Assembly: GCF_014647515.1 (NCBI RefSeq)
Contig: NZ_BMPI01000037.1
Span: forward strand, 16,387 to 78,267
DNA: 61,881 nucleotides
Direction: 5' to 3'
From: Dactylosporangium sucinum
Lineage (GTDB): Bacteria > Actinomycetota > Actinomycetes > Mycobacteriales > Micromonosporaceae
A model generated the notes under the pieces. The model was not told where the DNA came from, searched no databases, and saw nothing but the letters and a program-made list of their open reading frames with translations. Made by a program: the position numbers and the translations under genes. This document shows, piece after piece, positions 8,812-16,943 of the stretch (position 1 is the first letter of the stretch; every line of letters starts with the position of its first letter).

Positions 8812-9168
8812 ATGCGGCTTCTCTTCGAGGCGTCCGCGCCCGTGCGCGCGCCGCTTGCGCAGGTCCAGCGCCTGATCGACGACGAGTGGGTGCTCGGTCC
8901 GATGCTCGGGGAGTCCGGTCGCGCCTATGTCGACATCGACCACCGTGACGGCGCCGTCGGGTTCCAAGGCCATTGGTGGTACCGCGGGGAGCTCAGCGCC
9001 GCCGAGTCGACCGACGGGACGGTGGTGACCTACCGCGTCTACAACATCGCTCAGCGTGCGGCCTGGGCCGTCCCGCTGGCGAACCGCCTGTTCATCGGCT
9101 ACGCACGCACCGTCCGGGACGGCGTCGCCGGAGTCGCCCAGGCCATCGAGCAACACCTCGCCGACTGA
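8812..9168 (+). CDS. small SRPBCC-like hypothetical protein
   Basis: This frame of 118 residues starts at ATG 8812, with a GTG immediately before it as an alternative. There is no clear ribosome binding site. The alternating strand pattern, starting LLFEASAPVRAPLAQVQRLI and containing GFQGHWWYRGELSAAES and VTYRVYNIAQRAAW, and ending in a long helix, resembles START/SRPBCC ligand-binding proteins of polyketide-cyclase type. That assignment is by pattern only. It is divergent from the carboxypeptidase and convergent with the GH5 gene, so it appears to be a single-gene unit. Confidence 0.6.
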   Translation: MRLLFEASAPVRAPLAQVQRLIDDEWVLGPMLGESGRAYVDIDHRDGAVGFQGHWWYRGELSAAESTDGTVVTYRVYNIAQRAAWAVPLANRLFIGYARTVRDGVAGVAQAIEQHLAD

Positions 9169-9193
9169 GGCGCCGGCGCTGGAGCCGTGACGG

Positions 9194-10207
9194 CTACGGG
9201 GTGTAGACGGTTGCCTCGTGGGAGGTCTGCCGGATGCCGTTGGGGCCGTTGAACACCCGGCGGCCCCACCACGTGAGCGCGCGGGGGTTGAAGGCGGTCA
9301 CCATGTCGAGGTTGCCCACGTCCCCGCTGTTGCCGCTCCAGGACCAGGCGAGGTAGCCGATGCGCTGGGACTGGGCCTCGGCCATGATCGCGTCCTCGTC
9401 CACGTCGCCGTCGTGGTGGGTGTACGCGAACTCGGTCACCGCGATCGGGAGCTTCGCCGCGAGGTAGTGGCCCACGTAGTCGTGGACGGTCGTCGTGCGG
9501 AAGAAGGCGCCGTACATGTGGATCGAGAAGACGGTGTTCCGGTACTTGTCCGCGGCGAAGACCTCCGCCGCATGGTCCCGCATGGTGAAGGACACGTCCT
9601 GGCCCCAGTCCGGCGCGTCGACCAGCAGGGTGTGGCGGATGCCGGCCGCGCGCAGGCGGCGGATCGAGTCCGCCGTGTCGGCCGGCCACTTCTGGTAGTT
9701 GTCCAGGACGTATGGCTCGTTCGCCACGTTGAGGATGGCGTACTTCTCCTGGCCGATGAGCGCCTGGCGGATGCTGATCCAGTAGTCAACCGCCCGGGCC
9801 TGCGCGATCGCGGCCGGGCGGTAGCCCCAGCCGGTGGTGTCGGACACCACCAGGACGCAGACGAGGCGGTTCTGCCGGCATAGCGCGATCACGTGGGCGA
9901 CGTCGGCCGCGTCGTTGCGTTTCGCGATCACGCCGGTCGACAGCTCGACGCGGACCGCGTTCGCGCCCATCGCCTTGACGTCGCTGAACACCCGGGCCGT
10001 TCGTTCGGGGTAGAAGACGTGGTTGTGGCCCACGCCGCGCATGACGAACTCGCGGTTGTCGGCGTCGTAGAGGCGCCCGCCGGACACGTGGAAGCCGGGC
10101 CGCAGCGGTGCGGCCACCGAGTGCGGGCGTTCTCCCACGAGGAGGATCGAGACGGCGGCGACGACGGCGACGAGCGACACACCCGCGATGGTGATGCGCA
10201 TTCTCAT
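9194..10207 (-). CDS. secreted glycoside hydrolase family 5 (mannanase-like)
   Basis: The ATG at 10205-10207 follows GAGG at a good distance and starts a signal peptide or membrane anchor (residues 5-22), giving 337 residues. Catalytic features of GH5 are visible: the acid/base in ILNVANEP and the nucleophile in AVTEFAY. The N-terminal pattern FHVSGGRLYDADNREFVMRG with GHNHVFYP is like actinomycete beta-1,4-mannanases (GH5_8). It would cut plant mannan outside the cell, which fits the other glycanases in the window. The length matches a lone catalytic domain without a binding module. Confidence 0.85.
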   Translation of the reverse strand: MRMRITIAGVSLVAVVAAVSILLVGERPHSVAAPLRPGFHVSGGRLYDADNREFVMRGVGHNHVFYPERTARVFSDVKAMGANAVRVELSTGVIAKRNDAADVAHVIALCRQNRLVCVLVVSDTTGWGYRPAAIAQARAVDYWISIRQALIGQEKYAILNVANEPYVLDNYQKWPADTADSIRRLRAAGIRHTLLVDAPDWGQDVSFTMRDHAAEVFAADKYRNTVFSIHMYGAFFRTTTVHDYVGHYLAAKLPIAVTEFAYTHHDGDVDEDAIMAEAQSQRIGYLAWSWSGNSGDVGNLDMVTAFNPRALTWWGRRVFNGPNGIRQTSHEATVYTP

Positions 10208-10300
10208 GACGCACCTCGGACCGGATCGGTGCAGGGCCGGCGGACGGCCCAGCACTTCCCCCGCCCGGCCGGACCAACCCCGCGGGCGGCGAGCAAAGGA

Positions 10301-10963
10301 TCACGCCGGCTGGCGGCGCACCATCTCCGTGATCCAGATCGGGGCGAACGGCGACGTGCAGTTGGGGGGAGTCGGGTAGTCCTTGAGCACCTCCAGGCGC
10401 TCACCGATGTCGATCGCACGGGCGCGGTGGCCGGGGTGCTCGATCCCGATCTGCGCCAGGCAGTGGTTCATCGCCCACTGGAGGCGGTCCGGGGCGTCCT
10501 GCATCTCCGCCTCGATGACGTCGAGCAGCCCCGCGAGGTCGAGGCCCGCCGGCTGCTTCGCCACGCGTTCGGTGGTCAGCGCCCAGCCGGCGCTCGCGAC
10601 CACCGGATCCGGGTCGGCGGACCAGGCCAGGCGCAGCTCCTCGGCGCGCGGGTGCTTCTTCACGACATAGTTCACGAGCCAGTCGTGCACCTTGGGGGCG
10701 CGGGCCGCGCGCAGCATGGCGTCCAGCTCGTCACGCTCGAACGCCTTCGGGCGGCAGATCAGGATCGCCAGCAGTCTCGCCGCGGTGTCGTCCGTCTGCC
10801 AGAGCTGCCGCGCGAGCTCCTGCTGCGTCTTCAGCCGTTTCGCGAGCGCGCGCAGCTTGCCGAGGTTCACACCGTGGTCGTCACCGTGCCGCTCGTTCAC
10901 CGCGCGCGCCTTCGGGTCCTCCATCGTGGCCAACTCGGCCATCACCTCGCCCACCTCGTCCAT
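10301..10963 (-). CDS. HEAT-like repeat protein, DNA alkylation repair (AlkD-like)
   Basis: This 220-residue all-helical protein resembles the AlkC/AlkD family of HEAT-repeat DNA glycosylases. Segments such as LRALAKRLKTQQELARQLWQ, DDTAARLLAILICRPKAFER, DWLVNYVVKKHPRAEELRLA and ASAGWALTTERVAK repeat with the expected spacing. The family binds damaged DNA and removes cationic alkylated bases. The start ATG at 10961-10963 lies four bases after the stop of the MMPL gene, so the two are co-transcribed. An exporter plus a repair-type protein could mean a response to a toxic alkylating compound, which is only inference. Confidence 0.75.
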   Translation of the reverse strand: MDEVGEVMAELATMEDPKARAVNERHGDDHGVNLGKLRALAKRLKTQQELARQLWQTDDTAARLLAILICRPKAFERDELDAMLRAARAPKVHDWLVNYVVKKHPRAEELRLAWSADPDPVVASAGWALTTERVAKQPAGLDLAGLLDVIEAEMQDAPDRLQWAMNHCLAQIGIEHPGHRARAIDIGERLEVLKDYPTPPNCTSPFAPIWITEMVRRQPA

Positions 10964-10967
10964 CACG

Positions 10968-13022
10968 TCAGCGTAGGGCCTCGGCGGCGTGGGCGCCCAC
11001 GGCCGGGCGGGCGTGGGCCGGGTGGGCCGCCGGGCGGGCCGGCCACCAGAAGCGCTCACCCAGCAGCAGGGCCAGCGCCGGTACCACCACCGTGCGCACC
11101 ACCAGCGTGTCCAGGACGACGCCGATGCCGACGATCACGCCGATCTGGGTCAGCACGATCACCGGCAGCACGCCCAGGACCGCGAACACGGCGGCCAGCA
11201 GGATGCCCGCCGACGTGATCACGCCGCCGGTGGCGGCCAGTGCCCGGATCGTCCCGGCGCGGGTGTCGCCGCGGCGGGACGCCTCCTCCCGCGCCCGGGT
11301 GACGAGGAAGATGTTGTAGTCGACGCCCAGCGCGACCAGGAACAGGAAGCTCAGCAGCGGGACGTTGGCGTCCAGGGCCGGGATGCCCAGCAGCTGGGTC
11401 AGGACCAGGCCGGCGGCGCCCAGGCTGGCCGCGTAGCTCACCACGACCGTGAGCAGGAGCAGCAGCGGGGCGAGCAGCGACCGCAGCAGCACCACCAGCA
11501 CGAACAGCACCACGGCCAGCACCAGGGGCCCGACGACGCGGGCGTCGTGCAGGTGCGCCTCGCGCTTGTCCAGGTCGGAAGCCGGCGGGCCGCCGACCAG
11601 GGTGCCCGGCACGGCCCGCAGGGCGCGCACGGCCGCGTCGGCCTCCGGGGTGCCGGAGCCGGCGGTCAGGTCTACGCCGACCTTGACCAGGTCGCCGTCG
11701 GCGGAGCGCTCCGGGCGGCCCACGGCGGCGACGCCGGCCACCCCGCCGAGCGCGGCGGTCACCCGGTCCGCGTCCGCGGCCGGCACCACCACCGTCACCG
11801 GCTGGGCGGAGCCGGCCGGGAAGTGCCGCGCCAGGGCCTCCTGCCCGGCGACCGACTCGACCCGCGTCCGGAACTGCTCGGTCTGGGCCAGGCCGATCGA
11901 CGTGCCGGTCAGGCCGAGGGCGAGACCGCCGAGGGCGACCGTCGCCGCGACGAGCACCAGCGCCGGGCGGCGGCCGACCGTGTGGGCGACCCGCGCCCAG
12001 AGGCCGCGCTCGGTCGGGTCGTCGCCGCCCACCCGCGGCACGAACGGCCAGAAGACGCCGCGCGGCAGGCTGACCAGCGCGGCCGGCAGCACCACCAGGC
12101 CGAACAGCAGGGCGACGGTGACGCCGATCGCGGCGGCGACGCCGAGGGTGCGGTTGCTGGTGAGGACCGCGGCCAGCAGCGTGAGCAGCGCCAGGACGAC
12201 CGTGCCGGCGCTGGCGACGACGGCCGGGGCGGCGCCGCGCACGGCGGCGGCCATCGCCTGGCGGCGGTCGTCGGTGTGGCGCAGCTCCTCGCGGTACCGG
12301 GAGACGAGCAGCAGGGCGTAGTCCGTGCCGGCGCCGAAGACGAGCACGGACACGATGCCCGCGATCGAGGCGTCGGTGCGTTCGCCGACCAGCCGCGCCA
12401 CCCACGGCAGCAGCTTCGCCACGACCTGGTCGCCCGTGCCGATGACGGCCAGCGGGACGATCCAGAGGAAGGGGCTGCGGTACGTCAGGAGCAGGAGCAC
12501 GGCGACGACGCTCGCGGTCGAGACGAGCAGCCGCACGTCGGCGCCCTCGAACGCGGCGCCGAAGTCGCGGCCGAAGGCGGGACCGCCGGTCACCTGGGCG
12601 GTGAGGCCCGCCGGCAGGCCCGCGGCCCGCACCGCGGCCCGCACCTGGTCGACCTGGCCGCGGACGACGTCCTCGTCCGGTGAGCCGGCGAGGGGCACCG
12701 GCACGAGCGCCGCCCGGCCGTCGTCGGAGAAGACCGCGCGACCGTCGAGGGCCGCGCCGATCGCCGTCTTGTCGGCCTCGGTGAGCGGCGCGCCGGCCCG
12801 CTCGAACACGACGATCACCGCCGCGGAGCGGCCGCTCGGGAACCGGTCGGCCAGCTCGGTCACCCGCGTCGACTGCGCGCCCGCCGGCAGCCCGTCGGCG
12901 GGGCCGGGCGCCGGTTGTGCGGGTGAGGTGAGGAACACCAGCGCGGTCAGCGCGACCGCGACGAGCAGCACGACGATGGCTCCGGCCCGGCTGGTGACCA
13001 CGGCCGCCACGCGAGTTCCCAC
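10968..13022 (-). CDS. MMPL family RND-type transporter
   Basis: The GTG at 13020-13022 preceded by GGAGAAGG gives 684 residues. The protein has the duplicated MMPL plan: one membrane span, an extracytoplasmic loop, a bundle of five or six spans, then the same again. The signature VLVFGAGTDYALLLVSRYRE and its second-half counterpart VALGVDYNIFLVTRAREEAS contain the proton-relay aspartates. Such proteins export lipids, siderophores or drugs by proton motive force. It is divergent from an alpha/beta hydrolase gene with a strong promoter and is followed directly by the AlkD-like gene. Confidence 0.92.
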   Translation of the reverse strand: MGTRVAAVVTSRAGAIVVLLVAVALTALVFLTSPAQPAPGPADGLPAGAQSTRVTELADRFPSGRSAAVIVVFERAGAPLTEADKTAIGAALDGRAVFSDDGRAALVPVPLAGSPDEDVVRGQVDQVRAAVRAAGLPAGLTAQVTGGPAFGRDFGAAFEGADVRLLVSTASVVAVLLLLTYRSPFLWIVPLAVIGTGDQVVAKLLPWVARLVGERTDASIAGIVSVLVFGAGTDYALLLVSRYREELRHTDDRRQAMAAAVRGAAPAVVASAGTVVLALLTLLAAVLTSNRTLGVAAAIGVTVALLFGLVVLPAALVSLPRGVFWPFVPRVGGDDPTERGLWARVAHTVGRRPALVLVAATVALGGLALGLTGTSIGLAQTEQFRTRVESVAGQEALARHFPAGSAQPVTVVVPAADADRVTAALGGVAGVAAVGRPERSADGDLVKVGVDLTAGSGTPEADAAVRALRAVPGTLVGGPPASDLDKREAHLHDARVVGPLVLAVVLFVLVVLLRSLLAPLLLLLTVVVSYAASLGAAGLVLTQLLGIPALDANVPLLSFLFLVALGVDYNIFLVTRAREEASRRGDTRAGTIRALAATGGVITSAGILLAAVFAVLGVLPVIVLTQIGVIVGIGVVLDTLVVRTVVVPALALLLGERFWWPARPAAHPAHARPAVGAHAAEALR

Positions 13023-13094
13023 GAGTTGCCCTTCTCCGAAGTTTCCACGATCGAAACATCTGCAACGAGAACGACGCAAATTTCGACGCAACAT

Positions 13095-13139
13095 GTGTTA
13101 GATGACAAACACTCCCTATTGCTCCCTATACTGCGCACT
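13095..13139 (+). promoter_or_regulatory. promoter for leaderless alpha/beta hydrolase mRNA, with overlapping inverted repeat
   Basis: The -10 box TATACT is at 13127-13132 and a -35-like ATGACA at 13102-13107 (19-base spacer). The expected start of transcription falls on the A of the ATG at 13140, so the message is probably leaderless. An inverted repeat GTGTT (13095-13099) and AACAC (13108-13112) brackets the -35 box and could be an operator. The block is clearly more AT-rich than its surroundings. Confidence 0.6.
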
Positions 13140-14006
13140 ATGGAGACGTATAAAGACTCTTTGATCGCGGAGGAGCTGCAGCGGGAGTACCGCCGGCTGC
13201 TCGATCGCTGGCCGGTGCCGAGCGAGCAGCTGCGGGTCCCGACGGGGCAGGGCGAGACGTTCGTGGTCGCCTGCGGCCCGGCCGGCGCGCCGCCGCTCGT
13301 GCTGCTGCACGGCGCGATCGCCAACTCGGCGTCCTGGATGGGCGACGCCGCCGGGTTGTCCGAGCGGTTCCGCGTCTACGCGGTCGACGTCATCGGCGAG
13401 GCCGGGCTGAGCGCGCCGGCCCGCCCGCCGCTGGCGTCCGACGCGTACGCGGCCTGGCTCGACGACGTGCTCGACGGCCTCGGCGTGGACCGCGCCGCGT
13501 TCGCCGGCATCTCGCTCGGCGGCTGGCTGGCCCTCGACTACGCGATCCGGCGGCCGGACCGGGTCGACCGGCTGGTGGTGCTGAACCCCGGCGGCGTCGG
13601 CCGGCAGCGGTGGGGCGCGGTCCTGCTGTCGGTGGTGCTGCTGCCGTTCGGCCGCTGGGGCCGGCGGGTCGCGGTCGGGCGGGCGCTCGGCGCGGCGCTG
13701 CCCGGCCCGTTCATGGACTACTTCCTGCGCCTGCAGGCCGCGTTCCGGCCCCGGCGGGAGGTGCTGCCGGTGTTCGGCGACGCGGCGCTGCGCGGCATCC
13801 GGGCGCCGCTGCTGGCCGTGCTCGGCGGCCGCGACGCGCTGCTCGACGCGGCCGGCACCCGCCGGCGGCTGGAGGCGCTCGTGCCGCACGCCACGGTCCG
13901 GTTCCTGCCCGGGGCGGGCCACGCGGTGACCGGTCAGACCGACGACGTGCTGGCGTTCCTCACCGCTCAGCCGCCGTCGGCGCGGATGCCGAACGTGTCG
14001 CCGTAG
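13140..14006 (+). CDS. alpha/beta fold hydrolase
   Basis: The ATG at 13140 gives 288 residues and matches the promoter geometry just upstream. A longer frame exists, but its extension runs through the promoter. Key features are VLLHGAIANSASW (oxyanion loop), nucleophile Ser125 in GISLGGW, an acid in GGRDALLD and His in GAGHAV. It is a soluble cytoplasmic esterase or lactonase-like enzyme of unknown substrate. The 3' end overlaps the convergent lipoprotein gene by 40 bases. Confidence 0.88.
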   Translation: METYKDSLIAEELQREYRRLLDRWPVPSEQLRVPTGQGETFVVACGPAGAPPLVLLHGAIANSASWMGDAAGLSERFRVYAVDVIGEAGLSAPARPPLASDAYAAWLDDVLDGLGVDRAAFAGISLGGWLALDYAIRRPDRVDRLVVLNPGGVGRQRWGAVLLSVVLLPFGRWGRRVAVGRALGAALPGPFMDYFLRLQAAFRPRREVLPVFGDAALRGIRAPLLAVLGGRDALLDAAGTRRRLEALVPHATVRFLPGAGHAVTGQTDDVLAFLTAQPPSARMPNVSP

Positions 14007-14434
14007 ACCTGCAGCCGGATCAGCACCTGCTTGCGCAGGGTGCACGACCCGCCGGCGGGCAGCACCCGCCGGCAGGCCGCGACGTCGTCGGTGCCGGCCG
14101 GGCCGGGCGACGGCGCGCCGAACGGCTCCTGCGTGGCCTCGACCGCGTACCCGGCGGCGACCAGCCGCTCCAGCACCGGCAGCGGCAGCCAGTCGGCCCG
14201 GTCGCCGCCGCGGGCCGGGAGCTCCACCTGGGCGGTCGGGCAGGCGTCGAGGCACGGGATCGGCATCGAACCGGGATCGGAGCGCACGCCGGCGGCGGCC
14301 AGCTCGGCGACCGGGATGCCCAGGGCGGTGGCGACGGCGTCGTCGACCTTACGCGTGGCCTTCCTCGGGTCGGTGGTGCAGCCCGCCGACAGGCCCACGG
14401 CCAGCACCACGGCCAGCGCCGCCCACCGTCTCAT
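13967..14434 (-). CDS. small lipoprotein of unknown function
   Basis: This 155-residue protein has a lipoprotein signal with lipobox LSAGC (Cys19). The mature part holds at least four cysteines (PCLDACP, ACRRVLPAGGSC), likely two disulfides, and no known domain that I recognise. Its start region lies inside the 3' end of the upstream GGDEF gene in another frame (overlap about 86 bases), suggesting coupled expression. It overlaps the 3' end of the convergent hydrolase gene by 40 bases. Confidence 0.7.
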   Translation of the reverse strand: MRRWAALAVVLAVGLSAGCTTDPRKATRKVDDAVATALGIPVAELAAAGVRSDPGSMPIPCLDACPTAQVELPARGGDRADWLPLPVLERLVAAGYAVEATQEPFGAPSPGPAGTDDVAACRRVLPAGGSCTLRKQVLIRLQVYGDTFGIRADGG

Positions 14435-15590
14435 GGGCCCGATTCTGCCGGGCCGGCCCGGCCGCCGGTGTCTCCAGCGCGACACGGTCGCGGCCGTCGA
14501 GCTTCGCGCGGTACAGCGCCCGATCGGCGGCGGCGAGCAGCGCCTCCGCCGTCGTGGCGCCGGCCGCGGTCGAGGCGACGCCGACGCTCAGCGTCGGCAG
14601 CCCGCCGGGCAGCTGCGACCCGCGGGCGACGGCGAGCCGCAGCGCGGCGGCGTGCCGGCGGGCCCGGGCGACGTCACCGGCGACGATCATCGCGAACTCG
14701 TCGCCGCCGAGCCGGGCGCCCGCGTCCGCGGCGTGCGCGGTGCGCCGCAGCGCCGCGGCCACCGCCACGAGCACCTCGTCGCCGGTGGCGTGCCCCCAGG
14801 TGTCGTTGATCGTCTTGAAGTGGTCGACGTCGACGATGAGCAGGCAGTGCTCCGTGCCGTCCCGCCGGGTCGCGCGCAACGCGCGGGCCAGGTCGTGGTC
14901 GAACGCGCGCCGGTTCGGCAGTCCGGTCAGCGGGTCGGTGAGCGCCTGCTCCTCCAGCCGGGCCACGAGCGTGTCGGCCCGCCGGCGCAGGCTGGTGACC
15001 ACGACGGTCGACACGACGTACGCCGTGAGCAGCGCCGCCACGTCGGTCAGGCCGACGTCGAACGGCTGCAGCGAGAACGTGACCGCCGCGTCGGCCGCGC
15101 AGGCCGACCCGAGCAGCAGGTAGGCCACGTCGTACCGCAGGAACGTCGCCGCGTACAGCAGCGGCCAGAGGAAGTACAGGTGGGCGCTCACGCTGACGTC
15201 GTGGGTGACGAGGTTGAGGCTGCCGATGATGCCCAGCGCGATGAACGGCACCCCGACCCAGAACGCGTCCGGGACCCGCTGCGGCACCACCCGCAGCACG
15301 ACGGCGGCCGCGACCATGGCGACCGCGGTCAGGACGGTGATGACGACGCCGGTCGTGGTGCCCCCGGCGAACCCGGGGACGAGCAGCGCGCAGGCGCCGA
15401 CGACGCTCCCGCCGACGGCGAAGAACCACGACACCGAACGCGTGGCCGCCCGCCGGTCGCGGGCGGGTAGCACCGGCCCGCGCGACGCGGCGCGCCGCCA
15501 CCGGGCCACCCTCTGCCACACCCAGGTTGGTTCGGCCGTACGGGCCGGGACCTGAGCACATCCGGCCCGCCGGTCCGGGCGCGAGCACAT
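14349..15590 (-). CDS. membrane GGDEF protein (diguanylate cyclase)
   Basis: About 413 residues. The start is uncertain: ATG 15588-15590 is used here, and GTG 15519-15521 is an alternative. Roughly six membrane spans (including VVITVLTAVAMVAAAVVLRV) are followed by a cytoplasmic GGDEF domain beginning at LTDPLTGLPNRRAFD. The catalytic GGDEF motif is intact, as is DVDHFKTINDTWGH, so synthesis of cyclic di-GMP from GTP is expected. The product-inhibition I-site (RxxD) is degenerate: HAAD occupies its place. The spans resemble no named sensor that I can identify. The C-terminal tail overlaps the lipoprotein gene. Confidence 0.85.
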   Translation of the reverse strand: MCSRPDRRAGCAQVPARTAEPTWVWQRVARWRRAASRGPVLPARDRRAATRSVSWFFAVGGSVVGACALLVPGFAGGTTTGVVITVLTAVAMVAAAVVLRVVPQRVPDAFWVGVPFIALGIIGSLNLVTHDVSVSAHLYFLWPLLYAATFLRYDVAYLLLGSACAADAAVTFSLQPFDVGLTDVAALLTAYVVSTVVVTSLRRRADTLVARLEEQALTDPLTGLPNRRAFDHDLARALRATRRDGTEHCLLIVDVDHFKTINDTWGHATGDEVLVAVAAALRRTAHAADAGARLGGDEFAMIVAGDVARARRHAAALRLAVARGSQLPGGLPTLSVGVASTAAGATTAEALLAAADRALYRAKLDGRDRVALETPAAGPARQNRAHETVGGAGRGAGRGPVGGLHHRPEEGHA

Positions 15591-15639
15591 TGATCCGCGC
15601 GGGTGTATGGTCGGCCGCACCCGCGCGTGGGAGGCCACC

Positions 15640-16884
15640 ATGGTGTTCAAGGTCGACGTGCCGCCGGAACTCGTCCAGGGGGACGTGGACGAGGGCTACG
15701 GCCCGGTCGCCGACGCGTTCCGCCGCAACTTCGCCGAGCGCGGCGAGGTCGGGGCCGCCTGCTGCGTCTTCCGCGACGGCCGCAAGGTCGTCGACCTGTG
15801 GGGCGGCTACCGCGACGGCCGATCCCGGGCACCCTGGCGGGAGGACACCCTCGTCACCGTCTTCTCCACCACCAAGGGCGTCTCCGGGCTGGCGGTCGCC
15901 GTCGCCAACGCGCGCGGGCTGCTCGACTACGACGCGACCGTGTCGACGTACTGGCCGGAGTTCGCCGCCGAGGGCAAGGCGTCGATGACGGTCCGGCAGC
16001 TGCTGTCGCACCAGGGCGGGCTCGCCGCCATCGACCGGCCGCTGAGCGTAACCGACCTCGCCGACCTCGACGTGGTCGCCGCCGCCCTGGCCGCGCAGCG
16101 TCCGGCCTGGGAGCCGGGGACGCGCCACGGGTACCATGCGATCTCCCTCGGCTGGTATGAGGGCGAGCTGATCCGGCGCGTCGACCCCGCGGGCCGCTCG
16201 CTCGGGCGGTTCTTCGCCGAGGAGATCGCCGCCCCGCTCGGCGCCGAGTTCCACATCGGCGTGCCCGACTCCGTCGACCCGGACCGCATCGCGCACGTCC
16301 ACGGGTTCCGCCCGGCGGAGATGCTGCTGCACATGGGCACCATGCCCCGCGGGTTCGTCCTCGGCTTCCTCAACCCGCGCAGCGTGACCGCCCGCTCGTT
16401 CGCCAACCCGAAGGTGCTGTCCGAGACGGGCAACTACAACCTGCCGGAGGTGCGGCGCCTGGAGCTGCCGGCGGCCAACGGCACGGGCGAGGTGCGGGCG
16501 ATCGCCCGCGCGTACGCCGACGCGGCCACCGGCGGCGCGGTGCTCGGCCTCACCCCGGCGACGCTGGACGCCCTGGTCCGCCCGGCCGAGCCGCCGAGCG
16601 GCGGCCTGCACGACGTGGTCCTGCGGGTCGACTCGATCTTCTCCCTCGGCTACGTGAAACCGTTTCCACGCTTCCGCTTCGGCGCCGCGGGCAACCAGGC
16701 CTTCGGCACCCCGGGCGCCGGCGGCTCGTTCGGCTTCGCCGACCCGGAGACGGGCATCGGCTTCGCCTACGCGATGAACCGCGCCGGCTTCCACCTGTGG
16801 GACGACCCGCGCGAGCTGGCCCTGCGCGAGGCCCTGTACCGCACGGTGCTGGGCGAGCGCACGCAGCACCCCGACCCGCGCTGA
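15640..16884 (+). CDS. serine hydrolase of the beta-lactamase / esterase EstB family
   Basis: ATG 15640 is preceded by GGGAGG at five bases and is preferred over ATG 15607. The 414-residue protein has the SxxK motif STTKG near residue 82 and a YHAIS motif as the second active-site element. The C-terminal stretch GNQAFGTPGAGGSFGFADPE matches the third motif region of class C beta-lactamase-like esterases. No signal peptide is present, so it is cytoplasmic and more likely an esterase or transesterase than an antibiotic-hydrolysing enzyme. Confidence 0.88.
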   Translation: MVFKVDVPPELVQGDVDEGYGPVADAFRRNFAERGEVGAACCVFRDGRKVVDLWGGYRDGRSRAPWREDTLVTVFSTTKGVSGLAVAVANARGLLDYDATVSTYWPEFAAEGKASMTVRQLLSHQGGLAAIDRPLSVTDLADLDVVAAALAAQRPAWEPGTRHGYHAISLGWYEGELIRRVDPAGRSLGRFFAEEIAAPLGAEFHIGVPDSVDPDRIAHVHGFRPAEMLLHMGTMPRGFVLGFLNPRSVTARSFANPKVLSETGNYNLPEVRRLELPAANGTGEVRAIARAYADAATGGAVLGLTPATLDALVRPAEPPSGGLHDVVLRVDSIFSLGYVKPFPRFRFGAAGNQAFGTPGAGGSFGFADPETGIGFAYAMNRAGFHLWDDPRELALREALYRTVLGERTQHPDPR

Positions 16885-16891
16885 GGCCGGG

Positions 16892-16903
16892 GCACCGCGG
16901 TGC
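16892..16903. terminator. short palindrome between convergent genes
   Basis: GCACCGCGGTGC is a perfect 12-base palindrome seven bases after the serine hydrolase stop and before the convergent fusion-gene stop. It could form a short stem but has no T-run. Confidence 0.25.
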
Positions 16904-16943
16904 GGGTTCGTCAGATCAGGCAGTTACCCACGACGGCCTCCTC

